Below are positions 28,822 to 36,185 of a stretch of DNA of 64,000 bases, one piece after another. A model generated the notes under the pieces. The model searched no databases. It saw nothing but the letters and a program-made list of their open reading frames with translations, and was not told the origin of the DNA. Position numbers and translations under genes: made by a program. Numbering within the stretch: the stretch's first letter is position 1; each line of letters opens with the position of its first letter. Source of the stretch: Nocardioides sp. BP30 (GTDB lineage Bacteria > Actinomycetota > Actinomycetes > Propionibacteriales > Nocardioidaceae); assembly GCF_029873215.1 (NCBI RefSeq), contig NZ_CP123620.1, positions 930,001 through 994,000 of the forward strand. The letters are read 5' to 3'.

Positions 28822-30570
28822 GTGTCTCGGATCCCGATCGGTCTCCTCGCGCTCGTCGTGGTGCTGCTGAGCGCTGTGCTCGCCGCTGCGCCGGTGCATG
28901 CCGCCTCCGCCGCCGGGACGCCGAGTGTCACTGTGACGCCGACAGTGGGCGACGAGATGACCGCCTTCCGCGGGACCGGCACGGGCTTCACCCCGAGCAC
29001 CTCGGCCGACGTGAGCGTCGAGGTCAACGGCAATCCGTTCACCGGTTCGTACACCAAGACCCGGAGGATCAGCGCTGCAGGCGGTTTCGTCGATTGGGTC
29101 TGGGTATGGACCGAGGGCGACCCGTACGGCACCTACACGTTCACCTTCACTGACTCGGTGAGCCACCAGGCCGCCATCGCGATGGTGACGATCAAGCACA
29201 CGGCGACCGGGCCCAAGCCGGCCGCTGGGACGCACCTGATGGTCGACACCGCCTCGGCACCCGCCCTCGCGACGGTGCAGGCATGGCAGTCGACGGCACC
29301 GTACGACGCCATCGGCGTCTACGTCCCGGTCGACCAAGCCGTCGACAACCGGCACGACAAGGTCCAAGGCAACCTGACGCAGTCCTGGGTGAGCGCCGTG
29401 CAGACCGGTGGTTGGCACGTGCTGCCGATCTACGTCGGCCCTCAGGCGCCCGACGCCTGCCAGTCCGGCTCGTTCCACGGCATGAACGCCGATCCCGCGG
29501 TCGCGCAGACGCAAGGGGTCGCTGCGGCCGATGACGCGGTCGGAGGAGCGAACCTGCTCGGCATCGATGCGGCGATCCCGGTCGTCTACGACATGGAGTC
29601 CTACACCCCCGGTTGCAGCGCAGCAGTGCAGGCCTTCCTGCTCGGCTGGACCACCGAGCTGCACCGGCTCCACCGCCCCGCTGCCGTCTACGGAGGAGCC
29701 TCGTCGGTTGCCACCGACCTCGCGGCGGCCGCCGACGGCGACCCGGGATACGTGCTGCCAGACCTCTTCTGGGCGGCGACGGACAACCGTCGGGCGGCGA
29801 TCGACTCCGTCAAGGACCTGCCGCCGGAGAGCTGGAAGGTCGCCAACCAATACATCTTCGGCGTCACGCGCACCTACGGGGCGACCTCCTTGACCGTTGA
29901 CGAGTCGGCCGTCGACGCATCGGTGTGGCCCAGCACGCGATCGGATCCGGTCCCCGACACCACGGCGCCCATCGTCTCCGTGGCCGATGTGCCGAGGCTG
30001 ATCGGCACGAGCCAGGCCTCCTTCACCTGGTCCGGCGTCGATGCCGGCACCGGCATCGCGTCGTACCAGGTCCGCACCCGGCGCACCGCCGGCGGTCATG
30101 CGGCCGGTGCCTGGAGCGGCGCGGTGGCGGTACCGGCCACCACCCGGAGCCGGACGGAGAAGGTCCGCGCGGGGGAGCAGGTGTGCGAGCAGGTCCGCGG
30201 TGTCGATGTGGTCGGCAACGCCTCGGACTGGACCCTGCCCGCCTGCACCAGCCGGCTCGACGACGACCGCTCGGCCGCGCCCGGACCCGGCTGGCACCGC
30301 AAGCACGCGGCCACCGCCTACCGGCGCACGCTGACCACCACCACCCGCGCGCACGCCGTGCTCACCCTGGGGCGTACGGCGGGCGGTCGACTCGCCGTCG
30401 CCATGACCGGCCGCGGCTCCCTGGTCGTGAAGGTCGCAGGCCACCGCGTCGGCGCCCTGCACGGCAGCGGCACGCACTGGCTCGGCCTGCCCCGGAAGGG
30501 CAAGGTCACCTTGACCACGTCGAACGGCCGCAGGGTCTCGGTCGACGGCTTCGCCCTCACCCCTCGCTGA
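28822..30570 (+). CDS. Secreted DUF1906 (glycoside-hydrolase-like) protein, paralogue
   Basis: 582 aa, GTG start. Signal peptide about 1-28. An extra N-terminal beta domain (about 30-130) not present in the paralogue is followed by the DUF1906 barrel (about 135-375; PVVYDMESYTPGC), an Fn3-like repeat (about 385-480) and the same C-terminal beta domain. The shared GTHLMVDTASAP and YDAIGVY segments show tandem duplication with 27317-28738. Function unknown; probably envelope-associated. Confidence 0.8.
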   Translation: MSRIPIGLLALVVVLLSAVLAAAPVHAASAAGTPSVTVTPTVGDEMTAFRGTGTGFTPSTSADVSVEVNGNPFTGSYTKTRRISAAGGFVDWVWVWTEGDPYGTYTFTFTDSVSHQAAIAMVTIKHTATGPKPAAGTHLMVDTASAPALATVQAWQSTAPYDAIGVYVPVDQAVDNRHDKVQGNLTQSWVSAVQTGGWHVLPIYVGPQAPDACQSGSFHGMNADPAVAQTQGVAAADDAVGGANLLGIDAAIPVVYDMESYTPGCSAAVQAFLLGWTTELHRLHRPAAVYGGASSVATDLAAAADGDPGYVLPDLFWAATDNRRAAIDSVKDLPPESWKVANQYIFGVTRTYGATSLTVDESAVDASVWPSTRSDPVPDTTAPIVSVADVPRLIGTSQASFTWSGVDAGTGIASYQVRTRRTAGGHAAGAWSGAVAVPATTRSRTEKVRAGEQVCEQVRGVDVVGNASDWTLPACTSRLDDDRSAAPGPGWHRKHAATAYRRTLTTTTRAHAVLTLGRTAGGRLAVAMTGRGSLVVKVAGHRVGALHGSGTHWLGLPRKGKVTLTTSNGRRVSVDGFALTPR

Positions 30571-30580
30571 CCCCTCACGT

Positions 30581-30652
30581 CGAGACGTCACCTCTCGCGG
30601 GTCGAGTGTCCACCCGCCGGCGGACACTCGACCCGCGAAAGGTGACGTCTCG
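30581..30652. repeat. 31-bp near-perfect inverted repeat between convergent genes
   Basis: The arms 30581-30611 and 30622-30652 match with one mismatch over 31 bp around a 10-nt loop. The arm contains GAGACGTCACC, CGCGGGTCGAG and TGTCC. Convergent DUF1906 and TSUP genes flank it. Related pieces recur at 39304, 45248, 54879 and 57641. Confidence 0.85.
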
Positions 30653-30657
30653 GCCTG

Positions 30658-31581
30658 CTATCCGCGTTCGCCGACCCGCCACGCCCCCGAGTTGTTGTCG
30701 AACGCCGGGATGCCGCGGGTCTGCCGGACGAAGCCCCATGCGAGCGGGCCGAGCAGCAGCATCGCACCGGCGATGATCAGCAGCGCGTTGGAGCCCGCCC
30801 CGAGCATCTTGGCGCCCGACATGGTGAGCACGATGACGATCCCGCGCCGGATCACCGACTGGGAGACCCAGCGCGCCATCCGCGAGCCGAGCAGGGTGCC
30901 GGGTGAGCCGCCGACGATCAGCGGGATCAGCACCGACCAGTCCACTCCGTGGTTGATCCACTGGCCGATCGCGGCCGAGAGCACCAGGGGTACCGCCTGG
31001 ACCAGATCGGTCCCCACCAGCTTCACCGCCGAGAGCGTCGGGTAGAGCAACAGCAGCGCGATCATGATCACCGAGCCGGAGCCCACCGAGGTGATGCCGA
31101 CCAGCAGGCCGCCGACGGCGCCGATAGCGATCGTCAGCAGGGGGCGGATGCGGGGGTCGCCCTCGGGCGCGGTGTTGCCGCTGGTGACGTGGCGCAGCTG
31201 GAGATACATCCGCAGCGTGTACGTCGCCGCCGCGAACAGCAGCGCGTAGCCCAGCGCGGTCTTGAGGAACGCCTCCTGGTCACCCACCCAGCGGGTGATG
31301 AACGTGCCGAGGAAGGCGAACGGGACCGAGCCGATCATCAGGAACCCGGCCAGCCGCAGGTTGGGCGAGCCGTGCCGCCAGTGCACGGCGGCCCCGACGC
31401 TCTTGTTGACCGAGGCGGCGACCAGGTCGTTGGCCACGGCCGTGCTCGGATTGATCCCGAGCAGGATCAGGGCAGGGGTCATCAGCGCACCGCCGCCCAT
31501 GCCGGTCAGGCCGACGACGATGCCGATGCCGAAGCTGACGAGCAGGACGTCCAGCGCCGAGGTGGTGAAGAGATCGTGCAC
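30658..31581 (-). CDS. TSUP-family (TauE/SafE) anion transporter
   Basis: 307 aa, about eight transmembrane helices in two repeats: GIVVGLTGMGGGALMTPAL and GGLLVGITSVGSGSVIM are the paired TSUP signatures. Members move sulfite, sulfonates or other small organic anions. GTG start. It lies 64 bp downstream of the APS-kinase fusion on the same strand, which supports a sulfur-related role. Confidence 0.87.
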   Translation of the reverse strand: MHDLFTTSALDVLLVSFGIGIVVGLTGMGGGALMTPALILLGINPSTAVANDLVAASVNKSVGAAVHWRHGSPNLRLAGFLMIGSVPFAFLGTFITRWVGDQEAFLKTALGYALLFAAATYTLRMYLQLRHVTSGNTAPEGDPRIRPLLTIAIGAVGGLLVGITSVGSGSVIMIALLLLYPTLSAVKLVGTDLVQAVPLVLSAAIGQWINHGVDWSVLIPLIVGGSPGTLLGSRMARWVSQSVIRRGIVIVLTMSGAKMLGAGSNALLIIAGAMLLLGPLAWGFVRQTRGIPAFDNNSGAWRVGERG

Positions 31582-31645
31582 CCTACGACTTCTTCCGTTG
31601 ATCGATTCAGTTGGTTTCGGTGCCCGAGGCTAGCCGATCAGCGCG

Positions 31646-33457
31646 TCAACGGTTCGTCCTGCTCAGCGCCGGCAGCACGGTCGCCAGCAGGCGGCCGATG
31701 TGCTCGGCGGCGGCAGCCGCCGCCTCCGGTCCGCGCCGATAGGGGTCGGGTACGTCGAGGGCGGGGTCGGCATGTCCCCGCGCCGAGGCCAGCCGCTCGA
31801 CCACCTCGGTGGGGGCCAACCCGGGCTCGAGCCGCCCGATCGCCTCGGCCGCCTGGCCGAGGGTGAACACCTTGCGGAACAGGTCCGGGTGGTCCTGGAG
31901 GAGGTAGCTGCGCTGGGCGGCCTCGGCGGTCAGGACGAGATCGGCCCGGTCGAGCAGGTCGCGGCTGACGGCACGGCTGCGGAAGTCCCCGGCCTCGATG
32001 CCGTCGCCGAGCACCTGGACCATGGCTGCGTCCATCGGCTTGTCGTCCCAGCCGTGCGTGCCGGCACTGCTGAACTCCAGCCCCGCGGTCCCGGCGAGCC
32101 GTCGCGCGGTCAGCTCCATGAACGGCGAGCGGCAGATGTTCGCGGTGCAGACGAAGAGGACCTTCAGCGGCTCTTCGCCGGGTGTGTCACCGGGCCCATC
32201 ACCGGGCTCGGCGGTGGTGGCAGGGCCCACCTCGAGATCGAGGTAGCCGGCGCTGCGCAGTGCGACCAGCACGTCGTCGAGCGCCTCCTCGATGGTGCGG
32301 CCGGTGGTGTCGACCCGGACATCGGCGTCCTGGGGCACCTCGTACGGCGAGGAGATGCCGGTGAACTCGGGGATGACCCCCGCCCGCGCCTTCGCATAGA
32401 GCCCCTTGCGGTCGCGCCGCTCGCATTCCTCCAGGGGCGTCGCCACGTGGATCAGGAAGAACGCCCCGCCCGCCTCCTCGACGTACCGGCGAACGTCCTG
32501 CCGGGTGGCGTCGAACGGCGCGATCGGGCTGCACACCGCCACCCCGCCGTGCCGGGAGATCTCGGCGGCGACCCAGCCGATCCGGCGGATGTTCGTCTCG
32601 CGGTCGGCCTTGGAGAAGGTCAGCCCCGCCGAGAGGTTGCGGCGTACGACGTCGCCGTCGAGCGAGGTGACGGTGCGCTGGCCGGTCTCGAGCAGCCGGT
32701 CCATCAGCGCACGGGCCAGCGTCGACTTGCCGGAGCCGGACAGACCGGTGAAGAAGAGCACCAGGCCCTGGGCGTCGCGAGCGGGCCGGTCGGCCTCGAC
32801 GATGGCCGCCACCTCGTCGGGGAAGTCCTCGCCCGGGGCGTCGTCGTCGGCACCGGCCCCCTCGACGAAACGGCCGCTGAGGGCTCGCACCGGGTCGGCA
32901 CCCGCGTACGCCGTCACCGCGTGCACACCGAGAGCGTGGTCGGCCTCCGGGTCGCCGTGGGCGGCCAGGGGTACGGCGATCACCGCCGCTTCGGGCAGCT
33001 GCCTCGCGGCGGCCAGGGTGGCGCGGAGCAGCGCCACGGCCGAGAGATCCGGTGTGCCGTCGCCGACGAGCGCGAGCAGGGCGATCGGACCGAGCGGGGC
33101 CAGCTCGGCCAGCTCGGCGCGGGTCAGGGGGCCGGTCACGGGGACGAACGTGCGTCCGGCGTACTGCTCGCGAGCCTGCGCGGGCGACAGGTAGAGCCTG
33201 CGGAACGGGCCGTAGGCCGGCGTCGCCAGCGGGGTCACCGTGCCGGCCGGCCAGGCGACCCGCGCCAGTGGCAGGCCCTCGGGGTCGACGAGCTCCACCG
33301 CGCCGGCCTCGAGGGCGGCGCTCGCGACATCGTCCGGAAGCGTCAGCGTGACCACGCTGCCGGGCGCGTTGAAGCCGTTCGGCAGCGCGCCGTGGGCGAT
33401 CAGCTCGAGGTCGTCGAGCTCGCGGGCGGTGGGGCTGAACTGGGGCGCGTCGGGCAC
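31646..33457 (-). CDS. Adenylylsulfate kinase fused to low-molecular-weight phosphatase
   Basis: 603 aa from a GTG preceded by GGGAG 10 nt upstream. An ATG at 33499 is in frame but would overlap the divergent asparaginase start. Residues 1-225 resemble the PUA-like and sulfurylase regions of sulfate adenylyltransferase (LYLSPAQA, PVTGPLTRAEL), with no HxGH ATP motif seen, so probably inactive. Residues 230-405 are APS kinase: Walker A GLSGSGKS (238-245), DGD (267-269) and FSKADRETNI. After a Gly/Pro/Glu linker, residues 432-600 are a low-molecular-weight phosphotyrosine phosphatase with loop CTANICRS (437-444) and catalytic Asp in DVPDPY (about 571). APS kinase makes PAPS; the attached phosphatase could act on a PAPS product such as PAP, or on a protein or sugar phosphate. 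This fusion is unfamiliar to me. Confidence 0.85.
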   Translation of the reverse strand: MPDAPQFSPTARELDDLELIAHGALPNGFNAPGSVVTLTLPDDVASAALEAGAVELVDPEGLPLARVAWPAGTVTPLATPAYGPFRRLYLSPAQAREQYAGRTFVPVTGPLTRAELAELAPLGPIALLALVGDGTPDLSAVALLRATLAAARQLPEAAVIAVPLAAHGDPEADHALGVHAVTAYAGADPVRALSGRFVEGAGADDDAPGEDFPDEVAAIVEADRPARDAQGLVLFFTGLSGSGKSTLARALMDRLLETGQRTVTSLDGDVVRRNLSAGLTFSKADRETNIRRIGWVAAEISRHGGVAVCSPIAPFDATRQDVRRYVEEAGGAFFLIHVATPLEECERRDRKGLYAKARAGVIPEFTGISSPYEVPQDADVRVDTTGRTIEEALDDVLVALRSAGYLDLEVGPATTAEPGDGPGDTPGEEPLKVLFVCTANICRSPFMELTARRLAGTAGLEFSSAGTHGWDDKPMDAAMVQVLGDGIEAGDFRSRAVSRDLLDRADLVLTAEAAQRSYLLQDHPDLFRKVFTLGQAAEAIGRLEPGLAPTEVVERLASARGHADPALDVPDPYRRGPEAAAAAAEHIGRLLATVLPALSRTNR

Positions 33458-33497
33458 GGCCGTCAGTCTCCCACGCGGGTCCTCGTAGGGTTTGGGC

Positions 33498-34430
33498 ATG
33501 TCCGTACCCCTCGTCGAGATCGTCCGCTCCGGCTTCGTCGAAGGCCACCACCACGGCTCGGTCGTCGCCCTCGACGCCGACGGCTCGCTCGCCTGGTCGC
33601 TGGGCGACGTTGCCAGCCAGATCCTGCCGCGCTCGGCGAACAAGCCGCTGCAGGCCCTCGGCATGCTCGGCCTCGGGCTCGACCTGCCGCCGGACCTGCT
33701 GGCGCTGGCGTGCTCCTCGCACAGCGGTGAGCAGATCCACCTCGACGGCGTACGGCGCCTGCTGGCAGAGGCGGGGCTCGCGGAGATGGCGCTCGGCAAC
33801 ATCCCCGACTACCCGCTGGCACCGGAGGTGAGGGAGGCCTGGATCAGGGCGGGTGGTGAGCCGACGAAGCTGGCGCAGAACTGCTCGGGCAAGCACGCGG
33901 CCATGCTCGCCACCTGCGTCGCCCGCGACTGGCAGCTCTCCGGCTACTTCGAGCCGGACCACCCGCTCCAGCGCGGCATCCAGCACCGCTTCGAGGCGGT
34001 CACCGGCGAGACGGCCCGGATCACCGTCGACGGCTGCGGTGCGCCGCTGCTCTCGACCTCGCTGGTGGGGCTCGCCCGTGCCTACCAGCTGCTGGCGACC
34101 GCCACCGACGGCGACGCATGGCGGATCGCCGAGGCGATCCGCCGGCATCCCGAGCTGGTGTCGGGGACCACCCGCGACGAGTGCCGGCTGCTGCGGGCGC
34201 TCCCCGGGGCGATCGGCAAGTTCGGCGCGGAGGCTGTCTACGCGGTGGCGCTGCCCGACGGTCGCACGGTCGCCCTCAAGATCGACGACGGCGGCGACCG
34301 GGCGCGGCCGGTGGTGATGGCCGCGGCGCTCGCCCGGCTCGGCATCGAGGCCGAGGAGGTGGCCGCCACCGGACGTCACCTCCTGTACGGCGGAGGCGTG
34401 GTCGTCGGGGAGCTGCGGGCGCTGCTCTAG
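33498..34430 (+). CDS. L-asparaginase II-family protein
   Basis: 310 aa. Matches the thermolabile asparaginase II family (Rhizobium etli AnsA type), unrelated to the classical E. coli enzymes. RSANKPLQA, CSSHSGEQIH, NCSGKHAAM and DGCGAPLLS are characteristic. It would release ammonium and aspartate from asparagine, in the cytoplasm since no signal peptide is seen. It starts about 40 bp from the divergent APS-kinase fusion. Confidence 0.85.
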   Translation: MSVPLVEIVRSGFVEGHHHGSVVALDADGSLAWSLGDVASQILPRSANKPLQALGMLGLGLDLPPDLLALACSSHSGEQIHLDGVRRLLAEAGLAEMALGNIPDYPLAPEVREAWIRAGGEPTKLAQNCSGKHAAMLATCVARDWQLSGYFEPDHPLQRGIQHRFEAVTGETARITVDGCGAPLLSTSLVGLARAYQLLATATDGDAWRIAEAIRRHPELVSGTTRDECRLLRALPGAIGKFGAEAVYAVALPDGRTVALKIDDGGDRARPVVMAAALARLGIEAEEVAATGRHLLYGGGVVVGELRALL

Positions 34431-34459
34431 GGCGCGCCGGTACCGCACCGGTGTGATCC

Positions 34460-34500
34460 TGCTAACTGTGCTTGCATTTTGCTAGCAAGAGTTAGCAAGA
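34460..34500. promoter_or_regulatory. TGCTAAC/TTGCTAGCAA repeat cluster (likely operator)
   Basis: TGCTAAC (34460-34466) is inverted against GTTAGCA (34491-34497). Between them is the palindrome TTGCTAGCAA (34479-34488), and TAGCAAGA repeats at 34483-34490 and 34493-34500. The cluster sits just before the XRE gene in an AT-rich patch, the expected place for an autoregulatory operator. Confidence 0.6.
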
Positions 34501-34901
34501 TGGGAAGCATGGTCAAGAGCAGGGTCGGCAAGACCGTCGAGTCCCTGGGGGAGTACCTCCGGGAGCAGCGGGTCGCTGCGCAGCTCTCGCTGCGTCAGCT
34601 TGCCGACCAGGCCGGTGTGTCCAATCCGTACCTGAGCCAGATCGAGCGCGGCCTGCGCAAGCCCTCCGCCGAGGTGCTGCAGCAGATCGCCAAGGCTCTG
34701 CGGATCTCGGCCGAGCAGGTCTACGTCCGGGCCGGGATCCTCGATCCCGACGAGGACCGTGGCAGCTCGGTCGAGCTGGCCGTCCTGGCGGACAGCCGAT
34801 TGACGGAGCGACAGAAGCGTTCCCTGCTCGACGTCTATGCGTCGTTCCTCGCCCTCAACAGCCGTGTCGACGACGCGGAGACGACCCAAGGAGAATCCTG
34901 A
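34500..34901 (+). CDS. XRE-family regulator (Rv0474-like position)
   Basis: 133 aa. Helix-turn-helix at about 17-70: LGEYLREQRVAAQLSLRQLA and GVSNPYLSQIERGLRKPS. The C-terminal part ends RQKRSLLDVYASF. Start could be ATG 34500 or 34509; neither has a strong ribosome site. It overlaps the next gene by 1 nt (TGATG). In mycobacteria a similar small XRE gene (Rv0474) directly precedes hbhA, and the same layout is seen here. Confidence 0.82.
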   Translation: MGSMVKSRVGKTVESLGEYLREQRVAAQLSLRQLADQAGVSNPYLSQIERGLRKPSAEVLQQIAKALRISAEQVYVRAGILDPDEDRGSSVELAVLADSRLTERQKRSLLDVYASFLALNSRVDDAETTQGES

Positions 34902-35395
34902 TGCCGAAGCTCGAGCTGCCCAAGATCGACCTCCCGAAGATGGAGCTGCCCAAGCTCCCCAAGGTCGACCTGCCCAAGCTGCCGACGCTGGCCGACCTGA
35001 AGAAGGTGGACCTGCCGACGCTGGCCGACCTGAAGAAGGTGGACCTGCCGACGTTCGCTGACCTGAGGAAGGTGGAGCTGCCCACCGTCGGCGGCGTGCG
35101 CACCCAGGTCGCCAACGCGACCCACGTGGTCACCTCCCTGGACGCGAAGGCCATCGTAGCCCGGCTGCGCAGCCGCACCGCAGACGTGATCGCGCCGACC
35201 GCTCCGGCGACCAAGTCGGCCGCCAAGAAGGCTCCGGCGGGCAAGCCGGCCTCGTCGAGCTCCACCGGCGCCGCGAAGAGCTCGCCGACCAGGAAGGCGG
35301 CCGCCAAGCGGACCACCGCTGCCACGACGGCTGCGAAGAAGGCCCCGGCCAAGAAGACCACCGCGAAGAAGACCGCGCCCGCGAAGAAGGCCTGA
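34901..35395 (+). CDS. LPK-repeat protein with HbhA-like Lys/Ala-rich tail
   Basis: 164 aa, with AAGGAG 7 nt before the ATG. Residues 1-60 are built of short repeats (LPKIDLPKMELPKLPK, then VDLPTLADLKK units). Residues 65-95 are a mixed segment. The C-terminus (about 105-164) is AKK/PAKK/TAKK-rich, as in mycobacterial heparin-binding haemagglutinin HbhA. The N-terminal part is not like the HbhA coiled coil. The flanking XRE and DUF2516 genes match the hbhA locus, so I infer an HbhA-position analogue, perhaps surface or DNA binding through the basic tail. No signal peptide is visible. Confidence 0.75.
   Translation: MPKLELPKIDLPKMELPKLPKVDLPKLPTLADLKKVDLPTLADLKKVDLPTFADLRKVELPTVGGVRTQVANATHVVTSLDAKAIVARLRSRTADVIAPTAPATKSAAKKAPAGKPASSSSTGAAKSSPTRKAAAKRTTAATTAAKKAPAKKTTAKKTAPAKKA
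34979..35077 (+). repeat. Three tandem 33-nt coding repeats
   Basis: Units 34979-35011, 35012-35044 and 35045-35077 each encode LPTLADLKKVD-like 11-mers. The first two units are identical and the third has diverged (LPTFADLRKVE). In-frame, so copy number can change without breaking the gene. Confidence 0.85.
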
Positions 35396-35410
35396 CTCCC
35401 GGCTTCACAC

Positions 35411-35448
35411 CCCTCGGCCCCGCGAGCGAACGCTCGCGGGGCCGAGGG
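35411..35448 (+). terminator. Very strong hairpin terminator
   Basis: An 18-nt arm (35411-35428: CCCTCGGCCCCGCGAGCG) pairs fully with 35431-35448 across a minimal loop. It ends the regulator/tail-protein transcript or attenuates the DUF2516 gene downstream. Confidence 0.8.
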
Positions 35449-35471
35449 CTCTCACGACTAGGATGGGTCGT

Positions 35472-35756
35472 ATGGAAGGCATCTTCGAGGTCCAGAGCAA
35501 CATCATGTTGCTGGTGCGCCTGGCTGTCCTGGCCGTCGTCATCTTCGCCTTCATCAGCAGCCTGACGTACTCGGCGGAGGCCTACCGGGCCGCGGGCAAG
35601 TGGTCCAAGCAGGGCTGGACCATCGTGCTGGGGATCGCTCTGGTGCTGCAGTTCGTCCCGATCGGCATCATGCTGATCCAGCTCGGCCTCCTGATCGCCG
35701 CGCTGGTCTTCCTGGCGGACGTTCGTCCGGCGCTCAGCTCGCTGCGCCGGCGCTGA
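35472..35756 (+). CDS. DUF2516 family membrane protein
   Basis: 94 aa with three predicted transmembrane segments (about 10-30, 45-65, 68-85). The start is the ATG with AGGA 8 nt upstream; an in-frame ATG lies 9 nt earlier. It occupies the position of Rv0476 next to hbhA in mycobacteria. Function unknown. Confidence 0.8.
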   Translation: MEGIFEVQSNIMLLVRLAVLAVVIFAFISSLTYSAEAYRAAGKWSKQGWTIVLGIALVLQFVPIGIMLIQLGLLIAALVFLADVRPALSSLRRR

Positions 35757-35777
35757 GGCAGCGCCGAGGGCTGCTCC

Positions 35778-36128
35778 TCAGCCCTGTCGACCGTAGTCGT
35801 CCTCGAGCCGGACGATGTCGTCCTCGCCGCAGTAGTCGCCGCGCTGCACCTCGACGATGACCAGCAGCTCGTCCTCGTCGTTGACGATCCGGTGCGGCAT
35901 GCCGATCGGGATGTCGACGCACTCGCCGGGCTCGCTGATCACCGTCTCGCCGTCGATGACCGAGGAGGCCCGGCCGGTCACGACCACCCAGTGCTCCGAG
36001 CGATGGGCATGGGTCTGGTAGGAGAGTCGCGAGTGCGGCAGCACCTCCAGCCGCTTGACCTTGAAGCCGTCGCCCTCGTCGAGGATGTGCCAACTGCCCC
36101 AGGGGCGGGTGTCGGACTCACCGATCAT
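35778..36128 (-). CDS. Cupin protein, mannose-6-phosphate isomerase type II-like
   Basis: 116 aa single cupin domain resembling the isomerase half of bifunctional ManC/AlgA: RPWGSWHILDEGDGFKVKRLEV, metal-binding HAHRSEHWVVV and GMPHRIVN. It may interconvert mannose and fructose phosphates or act on another sugar phosphate. No attached GDP-mannose pyrophosphorylase domain. ATG at 36128 chosen because GGGAG lies 10 nt upstream. Confidence 0.78.
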   Translation of the reverse strand: MIGESDTRPWGSWHILDEGDGFKVKRLEVLPHSRLSYQTHAHRSEHWVVVTGRASSVIDGETVISEPGECVDIPIGMPHRIVNDEDELLVIVEVQRGDYCGEDDIVRLEDDYGRQG

Positions 36129-36185
36129 CGTGTACAGCTCTCCCAAGACGCGTGCCTAGCCACCGGAGCAGTCTAGGGGCTCGGA

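Noticed and set aside
31700..33730. 676-residue plus-strand frame over the APS-kinase fusion
   Set aside because: Antisense shadow; the minus-strand protein has intact catalytic motifs.
34979..35077. Tandem repeats considered as a CRISPR array
   Set aside because: No spacers; units are contiguous 33-nt coding repeats in frame.
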